DNA from: Eriocheir sinensis
Lineage: Eukaryota > Arthropoda > Malacostraca > Decapoda > Varunidae
Direction: 5' to 3'
NCBI RefSeq assembly: GCF_024679095.1
Contig: NC_066544.1
Span: 8,088,490-8,152,489 of the forward strand
Length of the DNA: 64,000 nt
Shown: positions 42,931 to 55,120 of the stretch, in pieces
How positions within the stretch are numbered: position 1 is the first letter of the stretch
Layout: every line of letters starts with the position of its first letter
The notes under the pieces: model-generated
Told to the model about the DNA's origin: nothing
Seen by the model: only the letters and a program-made list of their open reading frames with translations
The model's database searches: none
Made by a program: the position numbers and the translations under genes

Positions 42931-44006
42931 CTAGTGAGGTAAAAAAATATTCCATCATGTAATGTATAGCACAGACTGTCCGCTAAATTTATAATTGTGA
43001 TATTAGAAATATGAAGATGAACTTTACATGAGAAAAGTGATATTCTGTTGCAGCTAATTTTATATAAAGAACAGCTCCCCTTCACAAATAAGAGGTTTTG
43101 ATTCAGAGCACCTTCATTTTCAAGCCTGTTGTCATCGTGGGGGCTTTGGGACCGCGAATGGTGCCCAGTGCTAGGGTGGAGACCTCAGCTCTATCCTCTA
43201 TTCCTTCATCCTCAAACTCTACTCCTCTCTCACATCATACTTGTACACACACACCCAAATGTCCAAACCCTACAACTAATCCTGCCTGGTCCCTGTTTTC
43301 TTGGGCCTCTTGGACTTCCTTTCCTCCTTCCATTAACCTGTACAGCGTCAGATACTATTTTTTTAATACCATTGAGCGTCAGATACGTACGTCGTACATA
43401 TTTAATGTATTATTTTTCCCCGTTACTGGAGTGTGTCGAGGGTGATTTCTGTGGTGGTGCCCTAGTAGACTGATCCTTTGGGAATACTAAGCACCCAGTT
43501 ACAAAAAAAATGCTGTACGGGTTAAGGAAGCTTTGCTCTCCATGACTCCTCTCCTGATGAGACTATCTTTGCTATTACAGATTTTATAGCACAATCTCAC
43601 TCTTGGCCTCTACCTAGCCACCTCCAAAATCTTGACCTATCCTGCATGTTTCTGCGGCTGCTCAATCCCCCTAGCCTTACCCCTTCCCTCCCCTATCTCT
43701 CTTGCAGTGCTCTACTCCTTCCCCTCTCTTCTCTGTCCCATCCTCCTGGTACCACTTCATCCTTTCATACATCATCACTGTGTCTCTCTCCTTTACCTTA
43801 CTTCTGCCTAACCAAAGTGCCACATGACCTCTGTCTGGCACATTTAATTTTCCATTAACTCACTATGATTAAAATGTATAAATGTCAATAGCAATTCAAT
43901 GTTTATTATAATTATCTCCTGAATCAACAATTATGACATTGCTCATACAACACAACACAAAGGAAGGGGCGTTAACCAAGCTTACACAGAACATCAACAC
44001 ATTTAC
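42931..44006. other. GPATCH4 intron 3
   Basis: About 1.08 kb containing a TTAA MITE and CT-rich sequence (43160-43330, 43600-43860) that resembles old repeat DNA. Confidence 0.8.
43337..43521. mobile_element. TTAA MITE in GPATCH4 intron 3
   Basis: TTAA at 43333-43336 and 43522-43525 flank ends cctgtacagcg and the complement of cccgtacagca. 185 bp, no coding capacity. Confidence 0.7.
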
Positions 44007-44108
44007 CTTTACAAAGCCTCCATAGAACTTGGACTTGCTGTTGCTGAGCGAAGGTCTTTTGGTGCTCACTTCCAGGCTCTCTGTCTGCTCAAGCTGCACT
44101 GAGCCATC
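44007..44108 (-). CDS. GPATCH4: GPATCH4 exon 3
   Basis: 102 bases, phase 0 at both ends, acceptor ttttttacag and donor gtaaat. Encodes DGSVQLEQTESLEVSTKRPS through SKFYGGFVK. Human GPATCH4 has an equivalent linker ending LLYQKFVK. Confidence 0.9.
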
Positions 44109-44891
44109 CTGTAAAAAATGACTGGTATGGGGCAACTGACCAATGGGAGATGTAAGCTTTTATACTGAACACCCAACATGGATGTCACAGGAGTGAACCA
44201 AAGACCACATAGATTATAGGGTGCACATCATCTAATGGTCTACAAAACAACTTTAAAGAATTGAAGTGCATATAAAGAAAGTACATTTCATTAACATGTG
44301 CATGTTAAGAGATGGAGGTCAGGACAAACCTTGAGAATGCTGTTCAAGTTTGGTCTCCTTATTACAGAAATGAAATAGAGTCCATTGAATCAGCAGTTAT
44401 TTACAAAATGAAAATTGCAATTTTAAATTCTGCTTCCCTGACTCCCATTACCATAACCATACTGGCCACTTGACCACTGATGCTGAGGCGAGTGCTGACT
44501 CATGTCCGTGGCCTCAAACACAAAAATACATCAAGATTGGAAGTGTTTGGTACGATGTGACTGCCCGGGCATTAATGATAAATCCAGGCATTACACAACT
44601 GCAACCCCGTCATGAATATACTGTCATTTATATATTCTTACAACAGATAACTATCCTCATTCTCCAGTCACTAAGGGAGGTATCAGTGAAGAAAACAGCA
44701 TGACTGAATGACTAGTTTCCCAGTGAATTATGATAAAAAATTATCTCTTAACAAAATATACTTAGCATGTTACTTGACCAGATGGAGACCTGAGCTAAGC
44801 CACCTGCACTTAGGTTATTGACCAAGGCTGTTAATGCCAGTGCTCTCTTAAAGTTAGAGCATTAGTGTTCTCTTCCGAAATGAAGACCCAC
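44109..44891. other. GPATCH4 intron 2
   Basis: 783 bases, GT-AG, no recognised element. Confidence 0.8.
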
Positions 44892-45058
44892 CTGATCCTT
44901 CTTGACGCTAAGGTTGTCGGCTGCCTTGTTGAAGACATGGTCCCACCAGTGAAACTTGAACTGCTCACCGATATCGTACCCAAGGCCAGTACTGTTGAAC
45001 TTCAGCTTGGGCTTGAGGGCCTCTGTGATGCCTCCCTCCTCCCGCCCCAAACCTTTAC
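44892..45058 (-). CDS. GPATCH4: GPATCH4 exon 2 (G-patch core)
   Basis: 167 bases, acceptor ttggttcacag, donor gtgggt. Encodes GKGLGREEGGITEALKPKLK, then GLGYDIGEQFKFHWWDHVFN. These are the glycine-rich G-patch followed by the HWW..LFN block diagnostic of GPATCH4. Confidence 0.92.
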
Positions 45059-46585
45059 CTGTGAACCAAATGCTACAATAAGTCACAATTCATCATGCTT
45101 CCAACCTTAGTCTTTACTAACAAGGATCAATTTGGCTTGAGCAATGTTTAGGTGACAATACCATTAGGAAGTCAAGTAATTTTTATGCAAATATATGAAA
45201 CCAATTGCAAGGCCTCATTATCATATTCAATGGAGATTTTAATCATGATAATTGGTTACCTCACTTCCTGCACGGCCCGGATGTGTTAGAAAGTAAAGAA
45301 TATATTTGAAACTTGCAAAAAAAGTTGAGACTAATCATCTTACTGAGAATGTTAGTCCTGAATAGCAACCAAAGCTCTAAAATTTATGATACAATAATCA
45401 ATTTCTAATTAAACATTGTGCATTTTCAATTATTCTGACCTTAGAAATCTCATTAGAAATTAATATTTCTAAAGTTTTAAACTGCTCAAACTATGGAGTG
45501 TGTGGTTTTGGTCCTGTCATCAATATTTTATGACAACAGGTTACATATCCATTAGGATTAAGTGGGGTTTAGCTTGTAAATAATTTTTAATATAAGTGAT
45601 ACATTATGATTTTTACTGATTTTGCCAATTTGCTTGGTAAATACCTGGACGACACTGATTTAGTTGCTGAGCTGCCAGGTAAATAACCGCACGACATCAA
45701 GCCTGTTCACTGAGTACTACTCGATAATGGCTTCACCCATCTTACTAACCAAACATCTGACATTCCTCTTCCGTAAAAACTAATGCAAGCCCACGAGTTG
45801 AAGGTTCCCTGAATCTATTTCAATGGAAAGAATGCAGGTAGAGCACCATGCTTGGGAAAAACTTATGAGATGGTGTTCTGCAGGTTAATTATTTGGCTTT
45901 GTGGAACTTGAGGGCAGTGCTATATATATAATAATAATAATAATAACAATAATAATAATAATAATGATAATGATAATAATAGTTTTACTTAGCCCAGCAT
46001 CATATATAAAAAACGTCAAGAAAACGAACGAAATCGAACGAGACATTATATAAGTGTGCATGTCTTGGTTCTTGGTTCTTATCCTCCCTGCTAATATTAT
46101 AATGGACAAACTATTTACATCTGTAACACCTCTGTGGTGTAGTGGCTAGTATGGCAAGTGCAGGTACAGTGGATGCCTCCAACTTTTACTTTACCTTTAA
46201 AAGCAGCTAATATTGGTGGGGAAGCTGTTGCATTCTTGCTTCCTCATTCAGTTGACCTAATTATAATTTAGCCCGATGTAACCTCAAGTAATTTTGCAGG
46301 GTTCTTTAGCTTCTACATTTTCTCCCTTTACTTTCCACTCCTTCCCAAACCCTTCATTACTCTTAACAACCCTTTTCAGCCTCAAGTGTATGACTATATA
46401 ATACTATATAATGCTAACCTAACAAATGACTATATAGAGTAAAGCCAACCATCCTTGCCTTGATTATATAGAGCAGAGCCAACCATCCTCACCTTGACTA
46501 ATTATAGAGGAGACAACCATCCTTATCTTGACTAAAAGCACCACCCATCTTTGCCTTGACTAAATAAAGAGCCACCCATCCTCAC
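45059..46585. other. GPATCH4 intron 1
   Basis: About 1.53 kb. It contains a (TAA)n microsatellite at 45931-45980 and, next to exon 1, a tandem repeat of the splice donor (46437-46600). The rest is AT-rich without recognised elements. Confidence 0.8.
45931..45980. repeat. (TAA)n microsatellite
   Basis: Imperfect ataata tract in GPATCH4 intron 1. Confidence 0.9.
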
Positions 46586-46600
46586 CTTGACTCCATCCAT
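46437..46600 (-). repeat. tandem repeat of GPATCH4 exon-1 donor site
   Basis: Five units of about 28-36 bases. On the minus strand each contains tcaag followed by a donor-like word: gtgaggatgg (the real donor, 46585), gcaaagatgg, ataaggatgg, gtgaggatgg (identical to the real donor, about 46490) and gcaaggatgg. Confidence 0.8.
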
Positions 46601-46646
46601 ACTTTTCCAGCTGTGCCCGAGCGAAATTCTGCCCGCCGCTGGACAT
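46586..46646 (-). CDS. GPATCH4: G-patch domain-containing protein 4, exon 1 and whole-gene description
   Basis: ATG at 46646-46644 opens MSSGGQNFARAQLEKYGWSQ; the exon ends after the first base of a glycine codon with donor gtgagg. Human and fly homologues begin with the same F-A-x-x-Q-L-x-x-x-G-W pattern, which fixes the start. Five exons (46586-46646, 44892-45058, 44007-44108, 42800-42930, 41650-42073) total 885 bases, encoding 294 residues plus stop with all junction phases consistent. The G-patch covers about residues 12-60. G-patch proteins bind and activate DEAH helicases; human GPATCH4 is a nucleolar and Cajal-body cofactor of DHX15 linked to rRNA and snRNA modification. The protein is shorter than human (about 375 residues). 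No defect is seen; this is the one clearly intact protein gene in the window. Confidence 0.92.
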
Positions 46647-46689
46647 GGCTGGGATGCAGAGACGAGGACGGAGCTGCCTCACCTCATCA

Positions 46690-48270
46690 CTGCCACAGGT
46701 AAGGACACTAAGGGAGGAGAATCACAGCAGGTAACGAGGCTGAGGGAGGAGAGGATAACTTTAGGTAATTAGACTATGGGAGGAAAGGAGAATTTTAGGT
46801 AAGGATGCAGAGGGAGAGGAGAATTTTAGGTAAGGATGCTGAAGGGGAGGAGAATTTTAGGTAAGGATGCTGAGGGGGAGGAGAATTTTAGGTAAGAATG
46901 CTGAAGGGGAGGAGAATTTTAGGTAAGGATGCTGAAGGGGAAGAGAATTTTAGGTAAGGATGCTGAAGGGGAGGAGAATTTTAGGTAAGGATGCTGAAGG
47001 GGAAGAGAATTTTAGGTAAGGATGCTGAGGGGGAGGAGAATTTTAGGTAAGGATGCTGAAGGGGAGGAGAATTTTAGGTAAGGATGCTGAAGGGGAAGAG
47101 AATTTTAGGTAAGGATCCTGAAGGGAGGAGAATTTTAGGTAAGGATGCTGAAGGAGGAGAATTTTAGGTAAGGATGCTGAAGGGAGGAGAATTTTAGGTA
47201 AGGATGCTGAAGGGAGGAGAATTTTAGGTAAGGATGCTGAAGGGGAGGAGAATTTTAGGTAAGGATGCTGAAGGGGAGGAGAATTTTAGGTAAGGATGCT
47301 GAAGGGGAGGAGAATTTTAGGTAAGGATGCTGAAGGGGAGGAGAATTTTAGGTAAGGATGCTGAAGGGGAGGAGAATTTTAGGTAAGGATGCTGAAGGGG
47401 AGAATTTTAGGTAAGGATGCTGAAGGGGAGGAGAATTTTAGGCAAGGATGCTGAAGGGGAGGAGAATTTTAGGTAAGGATGCTGAAGGGAGGAGGTTTTA
47501 GGTAAGGATGCTGAAGGGAGAATTTTAGGTAATGATGCTGAAGGGAGGAGAATTTTAGGTAAGGATGCTGAAGGAGAATTTTAGTGAACGATGCTGAAGG
47601 GGAGAATTTTAGGCAAGGATGCTGAAGGGGAGAATTTTAGGTAAGGATGCTGAAGGGGAGAATTTTAGGTAAGGATGCTGAAGGGGAGAATTTTAGGCAA
47701 GGATGCTGAAGGGGAGAATTTTAGGCAAGGATGCTGAAGGGGAGAATTTTAGGTAAGGATGCTGAAGGGGAGGAGAATTTTAGGTAATGATGCTGAGGGG
47801 GAGGAGAATTTTAGGTAATGATGCTGAAGGGGAGAATTTTAGGTAAGGATGCTGAAGGGGAGGAGAATTTTAGGTAAGGATGCTGAAGGGGAGGAGAATT
47901 TTAGGTAAGGATGCTGAAGGAGAGGAAAATTTTAGGCAAGGATGCTGAAGGGGAGAATTTTAGGCAAGGATGCTGAAGGGGAGGACAATTTTAGGTAAGG
48001 ATGCTGAAGGGGAGGAGAATTTTAGGTAAGGATGCTGAAGGAGAGGAGAATTTTAGGTAAGGATGCTGAAGGGGAGGAGAATTTTAGGTAAGGATGCTGA
48101 AGGGGTAGAATTTTAGGCAAGGATGCTGAAGGGGAGAATTTTAGGCAAGGATGCTGAAGGGGAGAATTTTAGGTAAGGATGCTGAAGGGGAGAATTTTAG
48201 GTAAGGATGCTGAAGGGGAGAATTTTAGGCAAGGATGCTGAAGGGGAGGAAAATTTTAAGTAAGGACACT
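46690..48270 (+). repeat. about 30-bp minisatellite, around 50 units, upstream of GPATCH4
   Basis: Units of the form gaattttaggtaaggatgctgaaggggagga, varying 24-31 bases by loss of gga triplets. It begins 45 bases upstream of the GPATCH4 ATG. Every unit carries ttttag|gtaagg, a consensus 5' splice site on the plus strand. The first, least regular units (46698-46800) show the array growing from single-copy DNA. Confidence 0.95.
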
Positions 48271-48519
48271 GAAGGAGAGAGGAATATTATCTGTTATTTC
48301 TTATCATCACTTGTAGACGCAGTATATGTTTGATGTGCCGGTAAAACTAGAGAAGTACGACAGTATGTGATACCTTGGAAAAGTGATTATTCTCGTGGGG
48401 GCAATATTGGAGACGCATAGTGATTCTCCATATTTACCAGAATAACTTACGGTAATGAGACAAATAGTAACTTTGAAGACTGGTTTCCTACTTAACTGAT
48501 TGCTTTTGTATTATCACGC
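48271..48519. other. unannotated stretch
   Basis: No recognised feature. Confidence 0.4.
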
Positions 48520-48951
48520 TCTTGTTGTCATATATACATTCCACTAACCTTTAAACCTCCCAGATAACCATAGGAAAAACTAGAGGTTAAAATAGAGTAA
48601 AATTAGCCATGAAATACATATGTGTCTGTGTGTGTGTGTGTGTGTGTGTTAATGTGTGTTTATCTCGTTTCCTATTCAACCATCTACTATTCTGTTGTCA
48701 TATATACATTCCACTAACATTTAAACCTCCCAGATAACCGCACGAAAAACTAGAGGTTAAAATAGAGGAAAATTAGCCATGAAATACATATGTGTGTGTG
48801 TGTGTGTGTGTGTGTGTAACTGTGTGTTTATCTCGTTTCCTATGCAACCATCTGCTATTCTGTTGTCATATATACATTCCACTAACATTTAAACCTCCCA
48901 GATAACCACAGGAAAAACTAGAGGTTAAGATAGAGTAAAATTAGCCATGAA

Positions 48952-48982
<31 letters not shown>

Positions 48983-49117
48983 ACTGTGTGTTTATCTCGT
49001 TTCCTATTCAACCATCTGCTATTCTGTTGTCATATATGCATTCCAATATCCTTTAAACCTCGCAGAAAACCATAGGAAAGACTGCAGAGGTTAAAATAGA
49101 GTAAAATTAGCCATGAA

Positions 49118-49153
<36 letters not shown>

Positions 49154-49390
49154 TTATCTCGTTTCCTATTCAACCATCTGCTATTCTGTTGTCATATATG
49201 CATTCCAATATCCTTTAAACCTCGCAGAAAACCATAGGAAAGACTGCATAGGTTAAAATAGAGTAAAATTAGCCATGAAATATATATGTGTGTGTGTGTA
49301 TCTCGTTTCCTATTCAACCATCTGCGCCCCTGTTCTTATATATGCATTCCACTAACCTTTAAGCCTTCATGAAGACCGTAGGAAAGAATG
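48520..49390 (+). repeat. tandem array of about 165-bp units, six copies
   Basis: ttgtcatatatacattccac, ctagaggttaaaatagag, aattagccatgaaata, a (TG)n run and tatctcgtttcctattcaac recur in order about every 165 bases. The TG/TA runs inside differ in length between units; the last units are most diverged. Confidence 0.9.
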
Positions 49391-49618
49391 TAGAGGTTAA
49401 AATAAGCGTGGAAGTAGCCATGAAATGTGTGTGGGGGAGACCGCTGCCGCAGCCACAAGGCGACCGATCAGCTGTTCAGTGTTTACATATCTATCCCCCC
49501 CGTCCCCCTCCTCCCCCCCCTAAGCTATCTTGTGTTTATATTAACCCTATTTGTTGACGATGAAGTATTTTTAGCACATGGAGGGCAATGAGTGATTATA
49601 AAGTATTGATATGGCTTG
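49391..49618. other. unannotated stretch
   Basis: C-rich around 49500; no gene. Confidence 0.4.
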
Positions 49619-49920
49619 ATTGATGGACCATTTCAAGCCATAAAATATTGATTGATTGATTGATTGATAGTGGGGGGGGGCAGGATTTCGTTGGGGATAT
49701 ATAGTTTATTGTTGCAAGTAAACAACAAAGGAGAAGGGAGGAGCATGCCATCCCAACCCCCAGGCAGTACAGAGTGTGATAAATATTTATAAAGAAAAAA
49801 AATCCCTTGGGGTATATACCGAACGAAATACTACTAAATAAAAAAAAAAAATGTAACACTCTGGGGCACTGTTTCTTTCTTTATTGATTGATTGATAGTT
49901 TATTGTTGCAGTATTTTTGT
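49619..49920. repeat. LINE-tail copies with (ATTG)n
   Basis: attgattgattgattgatag and gtttattgttgcaagtaaac with caaaggagaagggaggagca match the outer arms of the palindrome at 22460-23675. A second short end lies at 49882. Confidence 0.7.
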
Positions 49921-51054
49921 GTTGTTTAGTTTCGCTGCTCGTGTACTTCCCTTTAACCTCAGCACGCACTGGACTCTTTATTAATGGACAAGTTGCCACG
50001 ACGGGCTGTTAAATTGCAGTGTTCTCCCTTTCTGGAGGTGGAAAAAAACTGTCTCGAATACATCATCATCAACACCATTATAACTGACTGCCCTTCAAAC
50101 TCAGGGCAAGTATTAGTAAAGACCACGTAACCACTGACGAGTGTAATGTACAGTTGAGTCTGTACGCTATAGTTGCGCCTGGCCTCGGTGCTCATCTCCG
50201 TCTCACTGACCCTTGAGTGTGTGGTGCCTGATAGCCTTACTCCGGGCTGCAGGGCAGTGGGCCATCCGGGCGTGTACTGTTAAAACTTTGATGTATCTTA
50301 CTTTTCTTCCCCATCTATTTTCTCCATTAGCACTTTATTATAAAAGGGCATTAGAATGAAGATGAAGGATTTTAAATTGCTTGAGAACGACTCACCGTTT
50401 GTGAACCATAACACAAGTCATTAATTGATATATGCCTCTCTAGGTGATCTCGAAACTCTTGGCAAGTATGGACATCAAATTTTTTACAATTACTGATGTT
50501 AAACTATTCAGATGATCATCAGACATATAAGGCCGTGTGTCATAGTAGCCTACTGCAAAAGGAACTCGGATAGATAAATCAATTTTGATATTATATTGTC
50601 GTATTTACTATCTTAATGAGCATGCATGCGAATGTCGCTTTGATATGAAACCCTATTTACTCGTTAACTCATTATGTCAACCACAGTTTTGCATAAAATT
50701 GAAAAAAAAAAGTGGCCCTATGTAGATTCACCCAATATCTACATTTTCGTGGATTGCGCTTACGAGGTGGAGACAGTCTCTCGGTGCTCAACCCACACAG
50801 CTGTCCACCTTGGCCTGGGGGCTGGTCGACAAACAAGGCCACCTGGGAATTAAGGCGCTTGCTTGTCATAACTCTCCGGTATTACTTTAGCCCAATAGAA
50901 AATCTCTTAGAACAACCCATAACGCAAGGCAGGATGGGTGCACGTGTGGGGGGAGGCCGTTGCAAAGGCTACCTCCCCGACCTTCAACTGAACTGATCTG
51001 GGTGGTGGGTTCCATGGGTTTCATGCCATTTGTAAACCCAGGAAGGACGGTCAC
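49921..51054. other. unannotated stretch of 1.1 kb
   Basis: Read on both strands; no domain, splice-supported exon, repeat end or RNA recognised. Confidence 0.4.
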
Positions 51055-51920
51055 GTGTATACAAATAAAGTGCGCGAAAAACGAGTACATCAGGACAATT
51101 AACGAACCTACACAGTACAAATACAAATAAGGTGCCCGATAAACAACTATACATCAGGACGATCAACGAAGCTACACCATACAACTGTGAATAAGGTGCC
51201 CGATAAACAACTATACATCAGGACAATCAACGAAGCTACACCATACAACTGCGAATAAGGTGCCCGATAAACAACTATACATCAGGACAATCAACGAAGC
51301 TACACCATACAACTGTGAATAAGGTGCCCGATAAACAACTATACATCAGGACAATCAACGAAGCTACACCATACAACTGCGAATAAGGTGCCCGATAAAC
51401 AACTATACATCACTACAATCAACGAAGCTACACCATACAACTGTGAACAAGGTGCCCGATAAACAACTATACATCAGGACAATCAACGAAGCTACACCAT
51501 ACAACTGTGAATAAGGTGCCCGATAAACAACTATACATCACTACAATCAACGAAGCTACACCATACAACTGTGAATAAGGTGCCCGATAAACAACTATAC
51601 ATCAGGACAATCAACGAAGCTACACCATACAACTGTGAATAAGGTGCCCGATAAACAACTATACATCACTACAATCAACGAAGCTACACCATACAACTGT
51701 GAACAAGGTGCCCGATAAACAACTATACATCACTACAATCAACGAAGCTACACCATACAACTGCGAACAAGGTGCCCGATAAACAACTATACATCACTAC
51801 AATCAACGAAGCTACACCATACAACTGTGAACAAGGTGCCCGATAAACAACTATACATCAGGACAATCAACGAAGCTACACCATACAACTGTGAACAAGG
51901 TGCCCGATAAACAAATATAC
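51055..51920 (+). repeat. 64-bp satellite-like array, about 13 units
   Basis: ggtgcccgataaacaactat with acgaagctacaccatacaac recurs every 64 bases. Units alternate in variants (catcaggacaat/catcactacaat; gtgaa/gcgaa; taagg/caagg), suggesting higher-order duplication. The first two units are diverged. Confidence 0.95.
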
Positions 51921-52438
51921 TCTACACTCTTATTACGAACCTTCTCCATTTACCAACTTTCTCTTCTTGCTATAAAACTGTTACATAGATAAATAAATAA
52001 ATACAAAAAATAAAATGCTGTAAAATGGATAAAAAAAAAGGCCAAAATTCCTCTAGTACTCCATTTACCAACTTCCCCTTCTTGCTATAAAAATGTTACA
52101 TAGATAAATAAATAAAAATGATAAATAAAAAATAAAATAAAATGCTGTAAAATGGATCAAAAAAGCTAAAATTGCTCTAGTACTGTACAACATCGTTCTT
52201 TATTTTATCTCAGTTATCGCCTTATTTATTTGCTTGTCTCGATAGCTGAAGGGGAGTGAGTATTTTTGTTGTTGTTGTTTTACCGTTTTTACTCATTAAT
52301 TTCTCTCTTTATTTATTTCCTTATTTAGATAGTTGCAGGGGAGTGGCAGTCATATATAGTAAAGGGGATACGAGTATATATTTTACCTTTAATCAGGGGT
52401 TACCTGCTCACACATTATAATACGCTACAGCTTGTCTC

Positions 52439-52440
<2 letters not shown>
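51921..52440. other. diverged direct repeat and AT-rich DNA
   Basis: tttaccaactttctcttctt at 51950 and tttaccaacttccccttctt at 52065 mark a tandem duplication of about 115 bases (tgttacatagataaataaat follows in both). No gene. Confidence 0.6.
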
Positions 52441-52477
<37 letters not shown>

Positions 52478-52496
52478 GTTATTATTATTATTATTT
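52441..52496. repeat. (ATT)n microsatellite
   Basis: About 55 bases of ttattattatta with one gtt. Confidence 0.95.
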
Positions 52497-52582
52497 ATTT
52501 TATTTCTCTACGGGGGCAATGGTGCTCTTAACATGATAGGCTATAGTGAGTGTTCGCCCCGTCAAACTTTATGCGTGGTTAG

Positions 52583-52952
<370 letters not shown>

Positions 52953-53179
52953 GGTGGTGGTGATGGTGGTGGTGGTATAATTGACAACGAAGCGAAGGAA
53001 ATTAAATTCAATCTAGAAGTTATAAACAGTTTTGGACACATTGTTTGCCCATTAAATATTCACGTAACCAAACCGTGGATGTTAGGTACAATCACATTTT
53101 ACGATAATTTGAGTTCACGCCCGCTCTGCCTGATGACATAAATAATACATAACATCCTGAACTTGTGCGAACGTAGCTG

Positions 53180-53560
53180 ATCAAACAGTAATATGACAAC
53201 AGTTTATATTTCGTTTTTATGTAGGCTATTAATGACGGCGTGTTGTTTAGAGTCGACTTTTGTTAATTGTAGAAGAATGTATAATACCTCAGGGTCCATT
53301 TATTTATTTATTTAGAGATAAAAATATATACTACCTCAAACAGTTATACGACAGTCATTTATTTCGTTTTTATACCTATTAATGATGGCGTGTTTAGAGG
53401 CTACTTTTATTAATCGTAGAAGAATGTATAATACCTCAGGGTCCATTTTTTATTTTTTTTTATTTAGAGAGAAAAATATATACGACCTCAAACAGTTATA
53501 CGATAGCCATTTAATTCGTTCTAAACCTATTAATGATGGCGTGTTGTTTAGAGTCGACTT
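53180..53560 (+). repeat. tandem repeat of about 150-bp units, 2-3 copies
   Basis: gtagaagaatgtataatacc, ctcagggtccattt, acctcaaacagttatac and ttaatgatggcgtg recur at about 150-base spacing. Confidence 0.85.
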
Positions 53561-53561
53561 T

Positions 53562-53955
53562 TGTTAATCGTTCGAACCACGACGCGCAGACCACCCAATT
53601 GTTCATCCCTCCTTTCGGGCAGGTCAGTTAATGGGTACCTGGGGAAACCTAGGGAACGTAACTGTGGTAGCCCGGATGTTGCACTTGCCCTGTGTCCCGG
53701 GGAATGGGTTCTCTTCCACAAGCTCCAGGGTCGATGGTACGGAGATGAGCAACGAGGCCACGCGTAGTTATAGCGTAGGCGTATGATCGTCAAGCATTAC
53801 AATAGGGTATCAGGACACTCTCCTCCCGAAACTGACCTGTCTTTCGGCCACTCCTCTAACTCTTTATAGGAGCAGTGAGTAGCGGGCTTTTTTTCACATT
53901 TGTTACCTTTTTTTATGCCCTTGAAATGACTCCTCTGCTGTAATAAAAAAGAAAA
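53562..53955 (+). repeat. SINE, 5'-truncated at the B-box
   Basis: Starts at cgttcgaacc (tRNA B-box). The body contains gggtacctggggaaacctag, ccctgtgtcccggggaatgg and gatggtacggagatgagc; the tail has cttgaaatgactcctctgct and an A-rich end. Family common in decapods as far as I recall. Confidence 0.7.
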
Positions 53956-54319
53956 AAAAAATCCCAATCTTTGTCCTCTTCGCATTATTGTTGTAGGTTC
54001 CTTTTCCATCCTTCTTTTCCATCCTTTCGTCCCATAATTAGGTGCGTCTCCGCCCCCGCCCTTCCCTCTTCAGGAGCTCCGTGGAAACACTGTCCTCATC
54101 AAATAATCACAGTGGACACAATCATTATTAGCATTATAGATACAAATATTTTTCTAAGGCGAAGGCTAAGTAAACGCAAAATGTACCTTAATCGTCATTG
54201 CACAAACATTTCGATGAGTGTGTGTGCGGGGGAAGGGAGGGCTTAGGAAAACAGCATATTTGGGGTGCTGACCCACTCACTCGCCTCCTTCCTGGTCGGG
54301 GGAGTGCACGAGCGAAGCA
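53956..54319. other. unannotated stretch
   Basis: No recognised feature. Confidence 0.4.
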
Positions 54320-54690
54320 AAACAGATGGCTCCCTCCCCTGCCGGGCCCTGCTAGTAGACGCCCTGGCCTTCCTCACCTTTCTCTCCGCAGCGGGTAGGC
54401 GACAAGACAGACAAGTTAGAGAAGCAGACAGGTTAGCAGCAAAATAGATCGTCTCCTTCCACTGCTGGGCCCTGCTTGTAGACGCCCTGGCCTTCCTCAC
54501 TTTCCTCTCCGCAGCGGGTAGGCGACAAGATAGACAAGTTAGAAGCAAAACAGATCGTCGCTTTCCACTGCTGGGTCCTGCTAGTTCTTCACCTTCCAGC
54601 GGTTTAGAAGACACGACAGACAAATTAGGCAAGCAAAGTTAGAAGCAAAATAGATCATCCCCCTTTTCTTCTGGGCCTTGTTAGTAGATC
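54320..54690 (+). repeat. tandem repeat of about 115-bp units, 3-4 copies
   Basis: gctgggccctgctagtagac, ccctggccttcctcac, gcagcgggtaggcgacaaga and agaagcaaaatagatc recur in order; later units are shortened and diverged. Confidence 0.85.
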
Positions 54691-54959
54691 CCCTGCTTAA
54701 TTAGACGGCTTAAGGGAGTGATAGTCATGTAATATAGTCAAGGGCCTCGTCTATTACCAGGTTGAAGTTACTCCTGACAAGATATAAGCAAATTAGTTGG
54801 TCTCCCTTACCTGCTGGGCCCTTCTATTGGTCGGGCTCCCCCTCCCCCTCTCCCTGCTTACTCCCACCCAATCATACGGTCTCTCTTTCTCTCCCCTCCT
54901 GCTTACCCTCACCCTTCACATGGTCTCCCGTCTCCCCCTCTCCCTTCCCTGCTGGACCC

Positions 54960-55120
54960 TGCCTTCCCCTCATGCTTGCTCTCCCTGCTTCCTCCTTCCT
55001 CCCATGGTCTGCCTCCCTTCACCTCCTGCTTGCTCTCCCTGCTTCCTCCTTCCTCCCATGGTCTGCCTCCCCTCCCCTCCTGCTTGCTCTCCTTGCTTCC
55101 TCCTTCCTCCCTCCTAAGGT
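54960..55120 (+). repeat. 62-bp tandem repeat, 2.5 copies
   Basis: gcttgctctccctgcttcct and cctcccatggtctgcctccc repeat at about 62-base spacing. Confidence 0.85.

Noticed and set aside
46130..46180. tRNA-like gtggtgtagtggctag as a SINE head
   Set aside because: Only an A-box-like word; no B-box at the expected distance.
46587..46772. Plus-strand frame overlapping GPATCH4 exon 1
   Set aside because: Antisense shadow of the exon running into the minisatellite; only the donor-like gtaagg is noted as a finding.
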